Positions 8,029 to 17,115 of a DNA stretch of 48,003 nucleotides are shown here, one piece after another. The notes beneath the pieces are model-generated. The model did not search any database and had not been told where the DNA came from. It was given only the letters and a program-made list of their open reading frames with translations. Location of the stretch: NCBI GenBank assembly GCA_020047715.1, contig JAIFNN010000069.1, positions 1-48,003 of the forward strand, read 5' to 3'. How positions within the stretch are numbered: position 1 is the stretch's first letter; every line of letters begins with the position of its first letter. The position numbers were made by a program, and so were the translations under genes. Source of the stretch: Bacteroidota bacterium (GTDB lineage Bacteria; Bacteroidota; Bacteroidia; Bacteroidales; GCA-2748055).

Positions 8029-8484
8029 TTAGTTTGGAGAAACCGGATATTTTAATTCAATATTTTTCTCGAAACTCACAAACCTGTTTTTCCATTCGTC
8101 AGGTACTTCAAAGGTGATTTTTTGTTGGGCGTCATATCCCACAAGAACTGCGCGGTTGGAAGATCTCACTTCCCTGGTTTTTACATCAATTAATTTCTGT
8201 TTCATGGCAATGCTCTTGTTACCAAGCATTTCAACGCGGGTTTCAACGAGGATTTCATCATCAATGCTGATGGGACTGAAAAAGTCCACTTTAATAGAAG
8301 CTAATACAAGAGTCTGATTGGCCCAGTTGATCGAATCCCCAAGTACACTCTTAAAATACTGGATTCTGGCAAAGTCGTAATAATGCTGGTAAACGGCATT
8401 GTTAACATGCCCCAGGATGTCTACATCATTAAATCGTATTTGTACAGGGGTGTTGTGCCTGTACAGGCTGTTCTCTGTTTCCAT
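8029..8484 (-). CDS. Acyl-CoA thioesterase, 4HBT (YbgC/FadM-type) family
   Basis: This 151-residue single hot-dog domain protein would hydrolyse acyl-CoA or acyl-ACP thioesters in the cytoplasm. The family signature is VQIRFNDVDILGHVNNAVYQHYYDFARI (residues 14-41), with the Asp of the DxDxxGHVNN motif as catalytic residue. Further on, KVDFFSPISIDDEILVETRVEMLGNKSI is the usual central strand-turn, and the tail has EVRSSNRAVLVGYD. It is a stand-alone gene between a strong terminator downstream and the divergent head-GIN gene. The exact acyl substrate cannot be read from sequence. Confidence 0.9.
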   Translation of the reverse strand: METENSLYRHNTPVQIRFNDVDILGHVNNAVYQHYYDFARIQYFKSVLGDSINWANQTLVLASIKVDFFSPISIDDEILVETRVEMLGNKSIAMKQKLIDVKTREVRSSNRAVLVGYDAQQKITFEVPDEWKNRFVSFEKNIELKYPVSPN

Positions 8485-8606
8485 AACGTAGTTTTTAGAA
8501 GTTGAAGTACGATGAGCAAGTTGGAAAAATATTTTCGATTATGCAACATTCACTTAACATTAACGTCTTTTGATTACGATTTATTTCACAATTAAAACAT
8601 TTTACA

Positions 8607-9341
8607 ATGAAAAAGCATCTCTTTATAAGGATTATTGCCATTGCGGCAATTGTTATCGGATTTACTGCCTTTATGATTCCCTCAGGAAATATTGGAGGAT
8701 TAAACTCCCCCGTGGAGAAAAACAGTTATTCGGGAGAGAAATTCTCCAAGATTTCCATTTCTATTTCTGCTAAAGTTAATATTGAACAGGGAGATGTTTA
8801 CAGCGTACTTATTGATGCTGACGAAAACACTCTGGAGAAAATCCTGGTTGAGTACAGCTCAGATGAACTTCATATTTCGAGCAAGCCGGCATCCCGAATC
8901 AATAGCCCTGTAGAGATCAACATTACAACTCCAACCCTTAATGCAATATCACTGGCCGGATCGGGTGAAGTGTATATGAAAAAAACTTTCGAGACCAGCT
9001 CAATGGACTTGGAAATAGCCGGAAGCGGAAGTATGTCAATCAATGACCTGAAAGCAGACAAGGTGTCAGCAAGTATCGCAGGTTCGGGAGACCTGGTTCT
9101 TGCCGGGGGTAAGGCAGGCAGTTATGAGGACTTCAGTATTGCGGGTTCCGGCAAGGTTGACGCATTGAATTTTAAATCGTCCACAGCCGATGTGGAAATT
9201 GCCGGATCGGGTGACTGCAAACTTTTTGCCACCGAAAAGCTAAATGTTTCTATTGCGGGAAGCGGTACTGTATATTATAAGGGAAAACCTGTGCTGAAAT
9301 CCGAGTCTGTTGGCTCGGGAAAGGTGGTTTCAATTGATTGA
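8607..9341 (+). CDS. Head-GIN domain (DUF2807) exported protein
   Basis: This 244-residue protein has an N-terminal signal or anchor (MKKHLFIRIIAIAAIVIGFTAFMIP). The rest is a DUF2807 beta-solenoid: FSKISISISAKVNIEQGD, then repeated rungs each carrying a GSG turn (LAGSGEVYMK, EIAGSGSMSI, SIAGSGDLVL, SIAGSGKVDA, EIAGSGDCKL, SIAGSGTVYY, SVGSGKV). The family is widespread in Bacteroidota and has been called a putative autotransporter adhesin, but no function has been shown. The repeats are regular and the frame is intact. No operon partner: the next gene on either side is on the other strand. Confidence 0.9.
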   Translation: MKKHLFIRIIAIAAIVIGFTAFMIPSGNIGGLNSPVEKNSYSGEKFSKISISISAKVNIEQGDVYSVLIDADENTLEKILVEYSSDELHISSKPASRINSPVEINITTPTLNAISLAGSGEVYMKKTFETSSMDLEIAGSGSMSINDLKADKVSASIAGSGDLVLAGGKAGSYEDFSIAGSGKVDALNFKSSTADVEIAGSGDCKLFATEKLNVSIAGSGTVYYKGKPVLKSESVGSGKVVSID

Positions 9342-9439
9342 TGGAATGGCAGTAAATCGTTAGAGCATGAGGTATGCACTGCTCTTTACATGAGGGGGTG
9401 GCGGAATAGACCTTGCCCCCTTAGTGTTTGTATTTTCTT

Positions 9440-10003
9440 TTACTCCCTGATAATTTTAAAAAGCCCGCCTTCGCCCAGTTTTATTATAGACGAAGGTGGG
9501 TTTTTTACCGTGTCGTCCTGCCTCCACTCAACAACATAATCCACCGAAGCCTTGATCTCTTCGCTGATCTCCGAAAATACCGATGGGGTTTTCTCCCCCG
9601 AGATATTAGCGGAGGATGATACCAATGGTTTTCCGAGTTTTTTTATTAACTCCCCACAGAACTCGTCGCTGGAAATGCGAATCCCGATGCTGCCATCCTC
9701 GGCAATCAGGTTCTTTGCAAGATTCCTGGCGCCGGGATAAATGATGGTTATTGGACGCACTGCAGCGTCGATAATCTCCCAGGCGATTTCGGGTACCTCC
9801 CTAACATAAGATTCGATTCGACCATTGTGGTCCACAAGTACCAGCATGCTTTTGCTGTCTTCCCGCTTTTTAATGGCGTAAATACGCGCAACGGCCTCGG
9901 CGTTGGTGGCGTCGCAGCCCAAGCCCCAAACGGTGTCGGTTGGGTAAAGTATCACTCCTCCTTTTTTTAGGACTTCAAGGGCTTTTGTAATATCCTCATT
10001 CAT
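9440..10003 (-). CDS. tsaC: L-threonylcarbamoyladenylate synthase
   Basis: The TsaC/YrdC/Sua5 enzyme makes threonylcarbamoyl-AMP from Thr, bicarbonate and ATP, the first step of t6A37 tRNA modification. The 187 residues correspond to the YrdC domain only, without the Sua5 tail. Motifs: GGVILYPTDTVWGLGCDATN (14-33), a KxR-like KKREDSKSMLVLV (about 45), and GKPLVSSSANISGEKTP (about 128-145), holding the SANxSG signature. Its start overlaps the upstream glycosyltransferase stop by 8 bp, so it is co-translated with it. Confidence 0.95.
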   Translation of the reverse strand: MNEDITKALEVLKKGGVILYPTDTVWGLGCDATNAEAVARIYAIKKREDSKSMLVLVDHNGRIESYVREVPEIAWEIIDAAVRPITIIYPGARNLAKNLIAEDGSIGIRISSDEFCGELIKKLGKPLVSSSANISGEKTPSVFSEISEEIKASVDYVVEWRQDDTVKNPPSSIIKLGEGGLFKIIRE

Positions 10004-11120
10004 TTGTCAAGATTTTTTTGTAAAGCTTCATCATCTCTTTGGCTGTGCGGTCTTCCCGGAAATATGCCGCATGCTCCAGTCCCTCCGAAACCATACTGCT
10101 TTTCAAATCGGGATTACGGAGCACACGGTTTATCGATTCTGCAATTTCTTCAGTATTCATCGGATTCACGTATATCGATCCTCTTCCCCCGGTTTCCTCC
10201 ATGCAGCCGCCTGTGCCGGCTATCACCGGAATACCCGAATTCAGTGCCTCCAATATCGGGATCCCAAATCCCTCGAAAGAAGAGGGGTACAGAAAAAGTT
10301 CTGCCATCTGGTAAATGCCGGGAAGTTCTTCCTGCTCCAGGTTTTTAAGAAAATAGATTCCCTTCAGTTTATTCTGCTCAATATAGGTTTTGACTTTTTC
10401 ATAATAGGGGGTCTGTCGGCCTACAACAACCAAGGGAATCGTGATTTTAAACTCATGCATTGCTTTGACGAGTTGAAGCAGATTTTTTCTCTCTTCAATG
10501 GTTCCAACATAGAGCATGTATTCCCGGGGGAGTGAATGCTTGGTGCGAATGTGGTTTTTCGTATCCTGGCTTGCTTTTTCGTAGTAAAGGGGACTGCATC
10601 CCTGGTAAATGACATGGATTTTTTCAGGGGAGATATTCAAGAAATTTACAATGTCGGCTTTTGTCTGCTCACTGATGGCTACAACAGCATCGGCCATATT
10701 GCAGCTCTGCTGAAATTTGTTGCGGTATATAACCCTGTCGGCTCTTTTGTACAAATTCGGGTAACGAAGAAATATCAGGTCATGAATGGTTACAACCGAG
10801 CGCGCATTACTTTTCTTAATGTCCATCGGGAGCTCGTTTGAAAGTCCGTGGAAGATATGAATGTCTTGTTTTGCAATGCTTCTCCCCATATAGAAAGAGC
10901 GCCAAAGCGAGGGGAATTTTTTGAAGGGGAAAGTATTTGGATACCGGGTAGTGGAGTTTAACGGGGGAAATGCCTTGAAACTGGTTTTATCTTTTGGTGA
11001 AAAAAGAACATATTCGTTTTCCGGAAAAAGTTCGCATAGTTGTGAAATAAGAGTCCGGCTATAGTTCCCCAGCCCGCTGTGGTTGAAAAATGCTCTTTTT
11101 GCATCAAAGCCGATTCTCAT
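9996..11120 (-). CDS. Glycosyltransferase family 1/4 (GT-B)
   Basis: This 374-residue retaining GT-B glycosyltransferase probably adds a sugar to a surface glycan or lipid in the cytoplasm. The N-terminal domain starts MRIGFDAKRAFFNHSGLGNYSR, with the acceptor-side GLGNYSR typical of GT4. The C-terminal nucleotide-sugar domain begins at YMLYVGTIEERKNLLQLVKAM (about 200) and carries LFLYPSSFEGFGIPILEALNSGIPVIAG (about 278-305), the E-x7-E donor motif. It lies 10 bp after dapD and overlaps tsaC by 8 bp, so dapD-GT-tsaC form one minus-strand unit. The donor and acceptor cannot be inferred here. Confidence 0.92.
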   Translation of the reverse strand: MRIGFDAKRAFFNHSGLGNYSRTLISQLCELFPENEYVLFSPKDKTSFKAFPPLNSTTRYPNTFPFKKFPSLWRSFYMGRSIAKQDIHIFHGLSNELPMDIKKSNARSVVTIHDLIFLRYPNLYKRADRVIYRNKFQQSCNMADAVVAISEQTKADIVNFLNISPEKIHVIYQGCSPLYYEKASQDTKNHIRTKHSLPREYMLYVGTIEERKNLLQLVKAMHEFKITIPLVVVGRQTPYYEKVKTYIEQNKLKGIYFLKNLEQEELPGIYQMAELFLYPSSFEGFGIPILEALNSGIPVIAGTGGCMEETGGRGSIYVNPMNTEEIAESINRVLRNPDLKSSMVSEGLEHAAYFREDRTAKEMMKLYKKILTNE

Positions 11121-11130
11121 GTTATCCGGA

Positions 11131-11949
11131 TTATACAGCTACATTATATTCGCGCAGGGCTTGATTCAGTGATGTTTTCAAGTCGGTTGAAGGTTTTCGT
11201 GTGCCGATGATCAAAGCACAGGGCACCTGAAATGTCCCTGCAGGAAATTCGCGGGTGTATGAGCCGGGAATCACTACGGAACGCGGGGGCACAATACCTT
11301 TGTATTCGATGGGAGCGCTGCCGGTCACATCGATTACCTTGGTGGAGTTTGTAATTACAACATTGGCGCCCAAAACAGCTTCCGCACCGATCCTGGCACC
11401 TTCCACAACGATGCACCTCGAACCGATAAAGCAATTGTCTTCAATAATTACCGGAGCAGCCTGAACCGGTTCCAGAACGCCGCCGATCCCAACTCCCCCG
11501 CTAAGATGAACATTTTTGCCTATCTGCGCACAGCTTCCAACCGTTGCCCAGGTGTCGACCATGGTTCCCTCATCCACATAGGCTCCGATATTCACGTACG
11601 AAGGCATCATGATTACTCCTTTTGCCAGGTAAGCGCCGTAACGGGCAATGGCGTGAGGCACAACGCGCACACCAAGCTTTTCGTAATTTTTTTTAAGGGG
11701 GATTTTATCGTGGAATTCGAAGGGGGGACATTCGATGGTCTCCATTTTTCGTATCGGGAAATACATGATTACAGCTTTCTTTACCCATTGATGAACCGTC
11801 CATTCCCCGTCGATTTTTTCGGCAACCCGTATTTTCCCCTGGTCGAGCAAGGCTATGGTGTCTTCAATTACTTTTCTTACCGTGGGATTTGAGAGGCTGT
11901 CTCGGTTTTCCCAGGCTTCTTCAACAATTTTTGAAAAATCTTCGAACAT
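11131..11949 (-). CDS. dapD: 2,3,4,5-tetrahydropyridine-2,6-dicarboxylate N-succinyltransferase
   Basis: DapD uses succinyl-CoA to acylate tetrahydrodipicolinate in the succinylase branch of lysine/meso-diaminopimelate synthesis. The 272 residues match the family. The N-terminal alpha domain (IVEEAWENRDSLS..., VRVAEK-like IRVAEKIDGEWTVHQWVKKAV) precedes a left-handed beta helix of hexapeptide rungs: GAYLAKGVIMMPSYVNIGAYVDEGTMVDTWATVGSCAQIGKNVHLSGGVGIGGVLEP (about 105-165). It heads the minus-strand unit dapD-GT-tsaC. It is divergent from the antiporter gene, with 87 bp between the starts. Confidence 0.96.
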   Translation of the reverse strand: MFEDFSKIVEEAWENRDSLSNPTVRKVIEDTIALLDQGKIRVAEKIDGEWTVHQWVKKAVIMYFPIRKMETIECPPFEFHDKIPLKKNYEKLGVRVVPHAIARYGAYLAKGVIMMPSYVNIGAYVDEGTMVDTWATVGSCAQIGKNVHLSGGVGIGGVLEPVQAAPVIIEDNCFIGSRCIVVEGARIGAEAVLGANVVITNSTKVIDVTGSAPIEYKGIVPPRSVVIPGSYTREFPAGTFQVPCALIIGTRKPSTDLKTSLNQALREYNVAV

Positions 11950-12036
11950 GGATATCGGGTTTTAGGGCCGTAAAGGTACAATGAAAAATGATTAGGAAAA
12001 ATTCAAAACTTATGAATAAATTGCGAAAAAAAATTC

Positions 12037-14088
12037 ATGGATTCATTGTTCGGTATTTCCTTGCCAATTCAGGATCCTGTAACAGTATTTTTACTGATAC
12101 TTGTTTTTTTTCTTTTCTCGCCCATTTTTGCCCGCAGGCTTAAAATGCCAGGGATTATAGGGCTTATATTATCCGGGATACTCCTTGGCCCCTTTGGTTT
12201 TAACTTGATTTCGCAAGATATTGGTATTACCATGTTCGGTACCGTAGGGCTCTTATACCTTATGTTCCTGACCGGTTTGGAGATTAACCTAATTGAACTG
12301 TCAAGGTTTCGTACCCATGGAATTGTATTTGGTATCCTTACTTTTCTTATCCCCTTGTTGTTGGGAATACTTATCATTTATTATCTTTTGGGCTTGCCTT
12401 TCAAAACAGCGCTTTTGTTTTCAAGCATTTTCTCAACCCATACTCTTATTTCCTACCCAATCATCAGCAGATATGGAATTACTCAGATAAAAATAGTTGG
12501 GATCACCATTGGGGGAACAATTATTACCGATACAGCTGTTTTGTTGCTATTAACGATTATTGCCTCATCAACTCATGGCGACGTTGGCTGGATGTTTTCT
12601 TTGAAGCTGATACTGTATTTCATCATACTAATCGGCTTCACGCTATTTCTGCTGCCAATTGCCGGAAGGTGGCTTTTGGCTCGTTTACAGGGTGAGAGCG
12701 GCTATCAGTTTACTGCCGTTATTATGATGGTTTTCTTTGCTGGTTTCCTTGCTAAAATGCTTGATATTGAACCGATTATCGGTGCGTTTTTTGCCGGATT
12801 AGCGTTGAATAAGCTTATTCCGCAGAAATCTCCATTGATGAACAGAATCGTGTTTATTGGAAATAATCTGTTTATCCCGTTCTTTCTGCTGAGCGTTGGC
12901 ATGCTGATCGATTTGTCGGCTCTGCTGGCTGGTCCGGCAGTCTTGCTGGTTGCTTTAATCATTATTGCCGCTGCCGTCTTCAGTAAGTATCTTGCCAGCT
13001 ACTTGATGCAACTGATTTTTGGATATTCTGTAATCGAGCGCAACCTCATGTTCGGCCTTAGCACCTCCCATGCGGCTGCCACAATTGCCGTAGTGCTTGT
13101 GGGATACCAACTTAAGCTCTTCGACTCTGACCTGATGAATGTGGCAATTTTACTGATCCTCGTCTCATGCCTTATAGGATCTGTGGTTACCGAAAAGGCC
13201 GCTCGTAAATTATCCCTACTCTACAAACAAGATGACAAACACGAGGATTATCAGCGGCCGGAGCGAATACTGGTTCCTCTTGCAAACCCCGGCACCCTCG
13301 ATTTTTTAATGAGTTTTGCTTTCACTGTGAAGAAATCCGGATCGCGCGAGCCAATTTATCCCCTTACGGTTCTTCAGGATGACGGAAGCGCTCCCCAGAA
13401 AATAATCCAGTTTAACAGGAGCCTCGAAAAGTATCAGATCGAAGCCGCCTCCACGGAGGAAGTTGTGAGCCCGATGGTGAGGATTGAAATTTCAGCAGTC
13501 GACGGCATTCTCCGGGCCATCAAGGAAAAAATGATCACCAAAATAATAATCGGCTGGAATGTAAAAGTTACTGCGAGCAATCTGATTCTGGGCTCGCTCC
13601 TCGAAAAGCTTATCGAAAAGGCCGATAAGATGCTGATGATCGTAAATGTCGATAAGCCCCTTGAAACCTTCAGGTCAATTAAAATATTCATTGCCCCTGA
13701 AGTGCACAACGAACCCGGCTTCGACGACTGCATCAATACGCTTGTTTCTTTTTCAGGGAGATTAAAAAAAGAGACATCGTTTTACTGTGAGGTGCAAACC
13801 GAAAACTACCTGGAGGCCCAAATCAAAAAGCAGCTTTTTGATAATCAGGGATACAGAATAGTTGACTTTAACGACTGGAGTAATTTCAACGATTATTCTA
13901 AGACACTTCAGGCCGATGAGCTTCTGGTTTTTGTGAATTCGCGACCTAAATCCTTTTCTTATAACGCTTCTCTCGATAACATCCCCAGGGTGCTCAGCCG
14001 TTTTTACAAGGATCACAGTTTCGTGCTCGTTTATCCTGAGGACCCTGTTCAGATTGTCGATTCGCTGAGCAGCAGGCTGGGTACCTGA
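12037..14088 (+). CDS. CPA2-family cation:proton antiporter
   Basis: This 683-residue protein is a monovalent cation/H+ exchanger in the inner membrane. Residues 1-390 hold about 12 hydrophobic helices (FLLILVFFLFSPIFARRLKMPGIIGLILSGILLGP at 18-52 is the CPA2 opening; later GAFFAGLALNKLIP and LSTSHAAATIAVVLVGY). Residues 400-683 are a soluble tail resembling tandem universal-stress-protein-like domains (ERILVPLANPGTLDFLMSFAF; ITKIIIGWNVKVTASNLILGSLLEKLI). No RCK/KTN domain is evident. Single gene, convergent with the zinc operon. Na+/H+ versus K+/H+ specificity is not decidable. Confidence 0.9.
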   Translation: MDSLFGISLPIQDPVTVFLLILVFFLFSPIFARRLKMPGIIGLILSGILLGPFGFNLISQDIGITMFGTVGLLYLMFLTGLEINLIELSRFRTHGIVFGILTFLIPLLLGILIIYYLLGLPFKTALLFSSIFSTHTLISYPIISRYGITQIKIVGITIGGTIITDTAVLLLLTIIASSTHGDVGWMFSLKLILYFIILIGFTLFLLPIAGRWLLARLQGESGYQFTAVIMMVFFAGFLAKMLDIEPIIGAFFAGLALNKLIPQKSPLMNRIVFIGNNLFIPFFLLSVGMLIDLSALLAGPAVLLVALIIIAAAVFSKYLASYLMQLIFGYSVIERNLMFGLSTSHAAATIAVVLVGYQLKLFDSDLMNVAILLILVSCLIGSVVTEKAARKLSLLYKQDDKHEDYQRPERILVPLANPGTLDFLMSFAFTVKKSGSREPIYPLTVLQDDGSAPQKIIQFNRSLEKYQIEAASTEEVVSPMVRIEISAVDGILRAIKEKMITKIIIGWNVKVTASNLILGSLLEKLIEKADKMLMIVNVDKPLETFRSIKIFIAPEVHNEPGFDDCINTLVSFSGRLKKETSFYCEVQTENYLEAQIKKQLFDNQGYRIVDFNDWSNFNDYSKTLQADELLVFVNSRPKSFSYNASLDNIPRVLSRFYKDHSFVLVYPEDPVQIVDSLSSRLGT

Positions 14089-14124
14089 AGGATACAGCCG
14101 GATTTAGTTTTCAATATGGATTCC

Positions 14125-14949
14125 CTACTGTGCAAACAGCTTTCTAAGACTAAGAAAAAGTCGCATTAGCAGGTAAATGCACACCAGGCTGAATATTATG
14201 GTTGCCCCGCTTGGAATGTTGAGGAAGTAGGAAATAACCAGTCCGCAAAGCGATCCCGCAAAACCAATGAGAATTGAAAGGAATATTATCTTCTTGTAAT
14301 CTTTGGTTATGAGATTTGCGGCGTTTTGGGGAATGGTAAGCATCGACAGCAAAAGGATGATTCCAACCAGCTTAATGTTAAAAACAATTGTGAGCGATAC
14401 CAGCGCCATGAGGCTGTAATTGATAAATCCCACATGCAGGTTCAGGGATGAGGCATACTCCTGGTCGAAGGAGATATACTGAATCCTTCGGAAGAAAAAC
14501 GAAAAGAACAGGATTATAACAAGGGTTAGGGCAAACAGCATATAAAGATCGGAAGAGTTAACCGTAAGGATGCTCCCGAAAAGATAGGTCATCAGGTTAG
14601 GGGCGTATCCTGGGGTAAGGTAGATAAATATCACCCCAATGGCCATCCCGAGCGACCACACCATGGCAATTACCGAGTCGTTGCGGATGTTCCCCTTGCG
14701 GGTGAAATACTCGATTCCGAGACCGGAAAGGACCGAGAACATTGCCGCTCCCCAAACGGGGTTGAAGCCAAGAAAATACCCGATTCCAATTCCTCCAAAA
14801 GAGGTGTGGGTAATACCTCCGCTTATAAAAACGATTCGTCTGGAAACAACATAGGTGCCCGTTATACCACAGCTTATTGCCGCCAAAAGGGAAGCCAGAA
14901 TTGCATTGGTGAAATACTGGTAATGAATTAATTCGAAAATACCTTCCAT
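14125..14949 (-). CDS. znuB: Zinc/manganese-type ABC transporter permease
   Basis: This 274-residue ABC-3 family permease has about eight membrane helices (YFTNAILASLLAAISCGITGTYVVSRRIVFISGGITHTSFGGIGIGYFLG at 11-60 is the family's opening; VFNIKLVGIILLLSMLTIPQNAANLI at about 187-212). Its ATG overlaps the znuC stop by one base (TAATG), which indicates translational coupling. It is the last gene of the zur-yidD-znuA-znuC-znuB series. Zn2+ is favoured over Mn2+ because of the upstream Fur-family gene and the His-rich binding protein, but the specificity remains inferred. Confidence 0.93.
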   Translation of the reverse strand: MEGIFELIHYQYFTNAILASLLAAISCGITGTYVVSRRIVFISGGITHTSFGGIGIGYFLGFNPVWGAAMFSVLSGLGIEYFTRKGNIRNDSVIAMVWSLGMAIGVIFIYLTPGYAPNLMTYLFGSILTVNSSDLYMLFALTLVIILFFSFFFRRIQYISFDQEYASSLNLHVGFINYSLMALVSLTIVFNIKLVGIILLLSMLTIPQNAANLITKDYKKIIFLSILIGFAGSLCGLVISYFLNIPSGATIIFSLVCIYLLMRLFLSLRKLFAQ

Positions 14950-15713
14950 TATTTGGGTTTTATATGTTCCTGCAAAACTCTGTGGGGCACCGGTCCATGG
15001 GCAATTATATCGATCGGGCAGTTATATACATTCAATTCCTCGGCATTGATTTCGTTTGAAGGATGATAGTGGAGACTCCCGTTCACGCATGCAATGGTTT
15101 TGATATAGCTCGAAATGGTGCCGATATCATGCGAAACCAGCAGGATTGCAATATTTTTATTCAGTTCTTTCAGGGTCTCGTACAGCTCAAACTCTGCCCG
15201 GTTATCAACATAGGTGCTGGGCTCGTCGAGAATGAGCAGGCGGGGATTGGATATTACGGCCCTTGCCAGGAAAACCCGCTGCAGTTGTCCACCGGAAAGT
15301 TCGCCTACCGGGTTTTGGGAAATGCTGCCAAGACCTGATTTCTCAAGCAACTCGTCGGCTTTCTTTTTATCTGCGGATGAGAACCTGAAAATAAGCGGCT
15401 TTTGGGAGGTCAGGCCGGAAAGCACTACCTCCCTTACGGAAATGGGGAATTTCTTGTCGATTAGATTTTGCTGCGGAAGGTAACCGATGTATTTTTGGAA
15501 ATCATTTGGTTTTCCGGGAAAGTGATAAACAATTTTGCCATGTAAGGGTTTTATTACCCCCAAAACAGCTTTCATCAGCGTGGTTTTCCCCCCTCCGTTC
15601 GGGCCAATGATCCCAATAAAATCGGTATCGTGTACCTGGAAATTGATTTTCTTCAGAACGAGGTTATCGTCGTACCCGGCATCCAGATTTTTTATCTCAA
15701 GTATTTTGCTCAT
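14949..15713 (-). CDS. znuC: Zinc-type ABC transporter ATPase
   Basis: The ATG at 15713 (MSKILEIKNLDAGYDDN) is preferred to the TTG at 15749 in the track, because ABC domains begin at this point and the additional 12 residues have no family match. Motifs: Walker A GPNGGGKTTL (about 38), the Q-loop in YLPQQNLID, signature LSGGQLQR (about 138), Walker B RLLILDEPSTYVD (about 158), and H-loop LLVSHD (about 193). The 254-residue length is normal. It lies 150 bp after znuA and is coupled to znuB. A spacing of 150 bp leaves room for an internal promoter, but none is evident. Confidence 0.94.
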   Translation of the reverse strand: MSKILEIKNLDAGYDDNLVLKKINFQVHDTDFIGIIGPNGGGKTTLMKAVLGVIKPLHGKIVYHFPGKPNDFQKYIGYLPQQNLIDKKFPISVREVVLSGLTSQKPLIFRFSSADKKKADELLEKSGLGSISQNPVGELSGGQLQRVFLARAVISNPRLLILDEPSTYVDNRAEFELYETLKELNKNIAILLVSHDIGTISSYIKTIACVNGSLHYHPSNEINAEELNVYNCPIDIIAHGPVPHRVLQEHIKPK

Positions 15714-15863
15714 TCCTAGTATAAGTCGTTTATCGCATTTATTCTTCAAAACCTTAGTTCAACATCCCGAATGGAATCTTTTTTTGCCTTTTCTCAGACC
15801 TGCTCTTATTTTCGAAACAGCCCTGGACAAAGCATTTCGCTAATCCCCATGGGATCTGAAACA

Positions 15864-16745
15864 CTATTTATTTGCCAGCAGATGGTTAAGTATTTCAATC
15901 ATTTGTTCTTTCCATTGTTCGTCCATAGGGTCGATCGGGATTATCTCTGCATTGATTTCTTTTGCCAGTGAACGAGAGTTGTCGAGGCTGAACTGTTTCT
16001 GGACAAAAATGAATCCTATTTTTTTTTCTTTTGCCAGATCGATTATAGCCTTGATATGCGCGGGAGGGGGCTCTTTCCCTTCAAATTCAAGAACGATTTG
16101 TTCCATGCCATAATCCCTTGCCAGATAGGCGAGGGCCGGGTGATATATAATAAAACTCCGTCCTTTCAATTTGTCGGCGTTTAGGTTGTAAAGCGCCTGT
16201 ACACTATCAATCGTCATCATAAAGGAATTGTAGTTCGACCTGAAAACGGCTGAGTCTGAAGGATAGATTTTGTTCAGGGACTTCAGGATGTTTGTGGCGA
16301 TGATTTTTACATTCCCCGGCGACATCCATGTATGCGGGTCGATTCCTGTCTCATTTTCCTCTGAATGAATATGCCCGGCTTCTTCGTGGTGTTCGCATTC
16401 GCCTGCAATCAGGTCAATTCCTTCTGAAAGGTCGAAAAGCTGCATCTCCGGGTTTACTCCCCCGAAACGAGGCATCCAGGCTAGCTCAAAATCGAGATGG
16501 CCAATTTTAAGATAGGCCTGAGAATTCACTAAAAGATTCATTTGCCTTGCGGTAGGCTCATAGCTCGAATGCGAAGCCCCGGGCGGGATCATCACATTTA
16601 CCTTAATCCCCTCTCCGGCAATAGCCTCCACGAAGTATTTCTGGGGGAGTACACTAACCGAGACCGCCTTGGCGGGTTTGATTGGAGCGGGACTGTTGCA
16701 CGAAGATAATGTGAAAATAAGGGCGGGTATAAAAAAGATTCTCAT
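15864..16745 (-). CDS. znuA: Zinc ABC transporter substrate-binding lipoprotein
   Basis: I start at the ATG at 16745 (MRIFFIPALIFTLSSC), which gives a lipobox LSSC and avoids overlap with yidD; the longer track ORF would put a hydrophilic stretch before the signal. The mature protein keeps metal ligands of cluster A-I (ZnuA/TroA) binding proteins: the H in GASHSSYEPTARQ, H in IGHLDFE, a His/Glu-rich loop (GECEHHEEAGHIHSEENETGIDPHTW) typical of zinc-specific ZnuA, and H in IYHPALAYLARDYG. It captures Zn2+ outside the inner membrane and hands it to ZnuB. The His-rich loop is the best evidence for zinc over manganese. Confidence 0.93.
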   Translation of the reverse strand: MRIFFIPALIFTLSSCNSPAPIKPAKAVSVSVLPQKYFVEAIAGEGIKVNVMIPPGASHSSYEPTARQMNLLVNSQAYLKIGHLDFELAWMPRFGGVNPEMQLFDLSEGIDLIAGECEHHEEAGHIHSEENETGIDPHTWMSPGNVKIIATNILKSLNKIYPSDSAVFRSNYNSFMMTIDSVQALYNLNADKLKGRSFIIYHPALAYLARDYGMEQIVLEFEGKEPPPAHIKAIIDLAKEKKIGFIFVQKQFSLDNSRSLAKEINAEIIPIDPMDEQWKEQMIEILNHLLANK

Positions 16746-16758
16746 TGATTTTGGTTTT

Positions 16759-17115
16759 TTAAGAGTTATGACTGTTGCCATCATGATGATGACCGCTATG
16801 TTTAGCTTTATTCTTAAGGTTCGCTAAGGAGGTCCCTTTTTCGGGGACGGGATCAAAACCGTGTCCGCCCCAGGGATTGCAGCGGACAATCCGGTATATT
16901 CCAAGTATCAAACCTTTTATGGGTCCATGGACTTTTAGCGCCCCGATGGCATACTGGGAGCAGGAGGGGTTAAAACGGCACGAGTTGGGGAGCAGGGGGG
17001 ATATCGAAAGCTGATAGAATTTCACAAGCAGTATGAATATCCCGGTAAAAAACCAGGAAATCCCTTTGGAAAGAGGGTTTTCAAAAAGCAGGGAAATTAT
17101 TCTAGTCTTGTTCAT
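16759..17115 (-). CDS. yidD: YidD membrane protein insertion efficiency factor
   Basis: YidD is a small peripheral membrane factor that helps YidC-mediated insertion. This 118-residue ORF carries the invariant core [54 protein letters not shown] (about 38-90), with the three conserved cysteines. It has an unusual tail, [17 protein letters not shown], rich in histidine, which the family does not require. The start overlaps the zur gene by 14 bp and the stop is 13 bp before znuA, so it is embedded in the zinc operon rather than beside rnpA/yidC. The start at 17115 gives a hydrophobic N-terminus ([16 protein letters not shown]). Confidence 0.93.
   Translation of the reverse strand: MNKTRIISLLFENPLSKGISWFFTGIFILLVKFYQLSISPLLPNSCRFNPSCSQYAIGALKVHGPIKGLILGIYRIVRCNPWGGHGFDPVPEKGTSLANLKNKAKHSGHHHDGNSHNS

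Noticed and set aside
15714-15749. Upstream TTG start for znuC (track start)
   Set aside because: The added 12 residues are unlike ABC ATPase N-termini, and MSKILEIKNL is the standard beginning.
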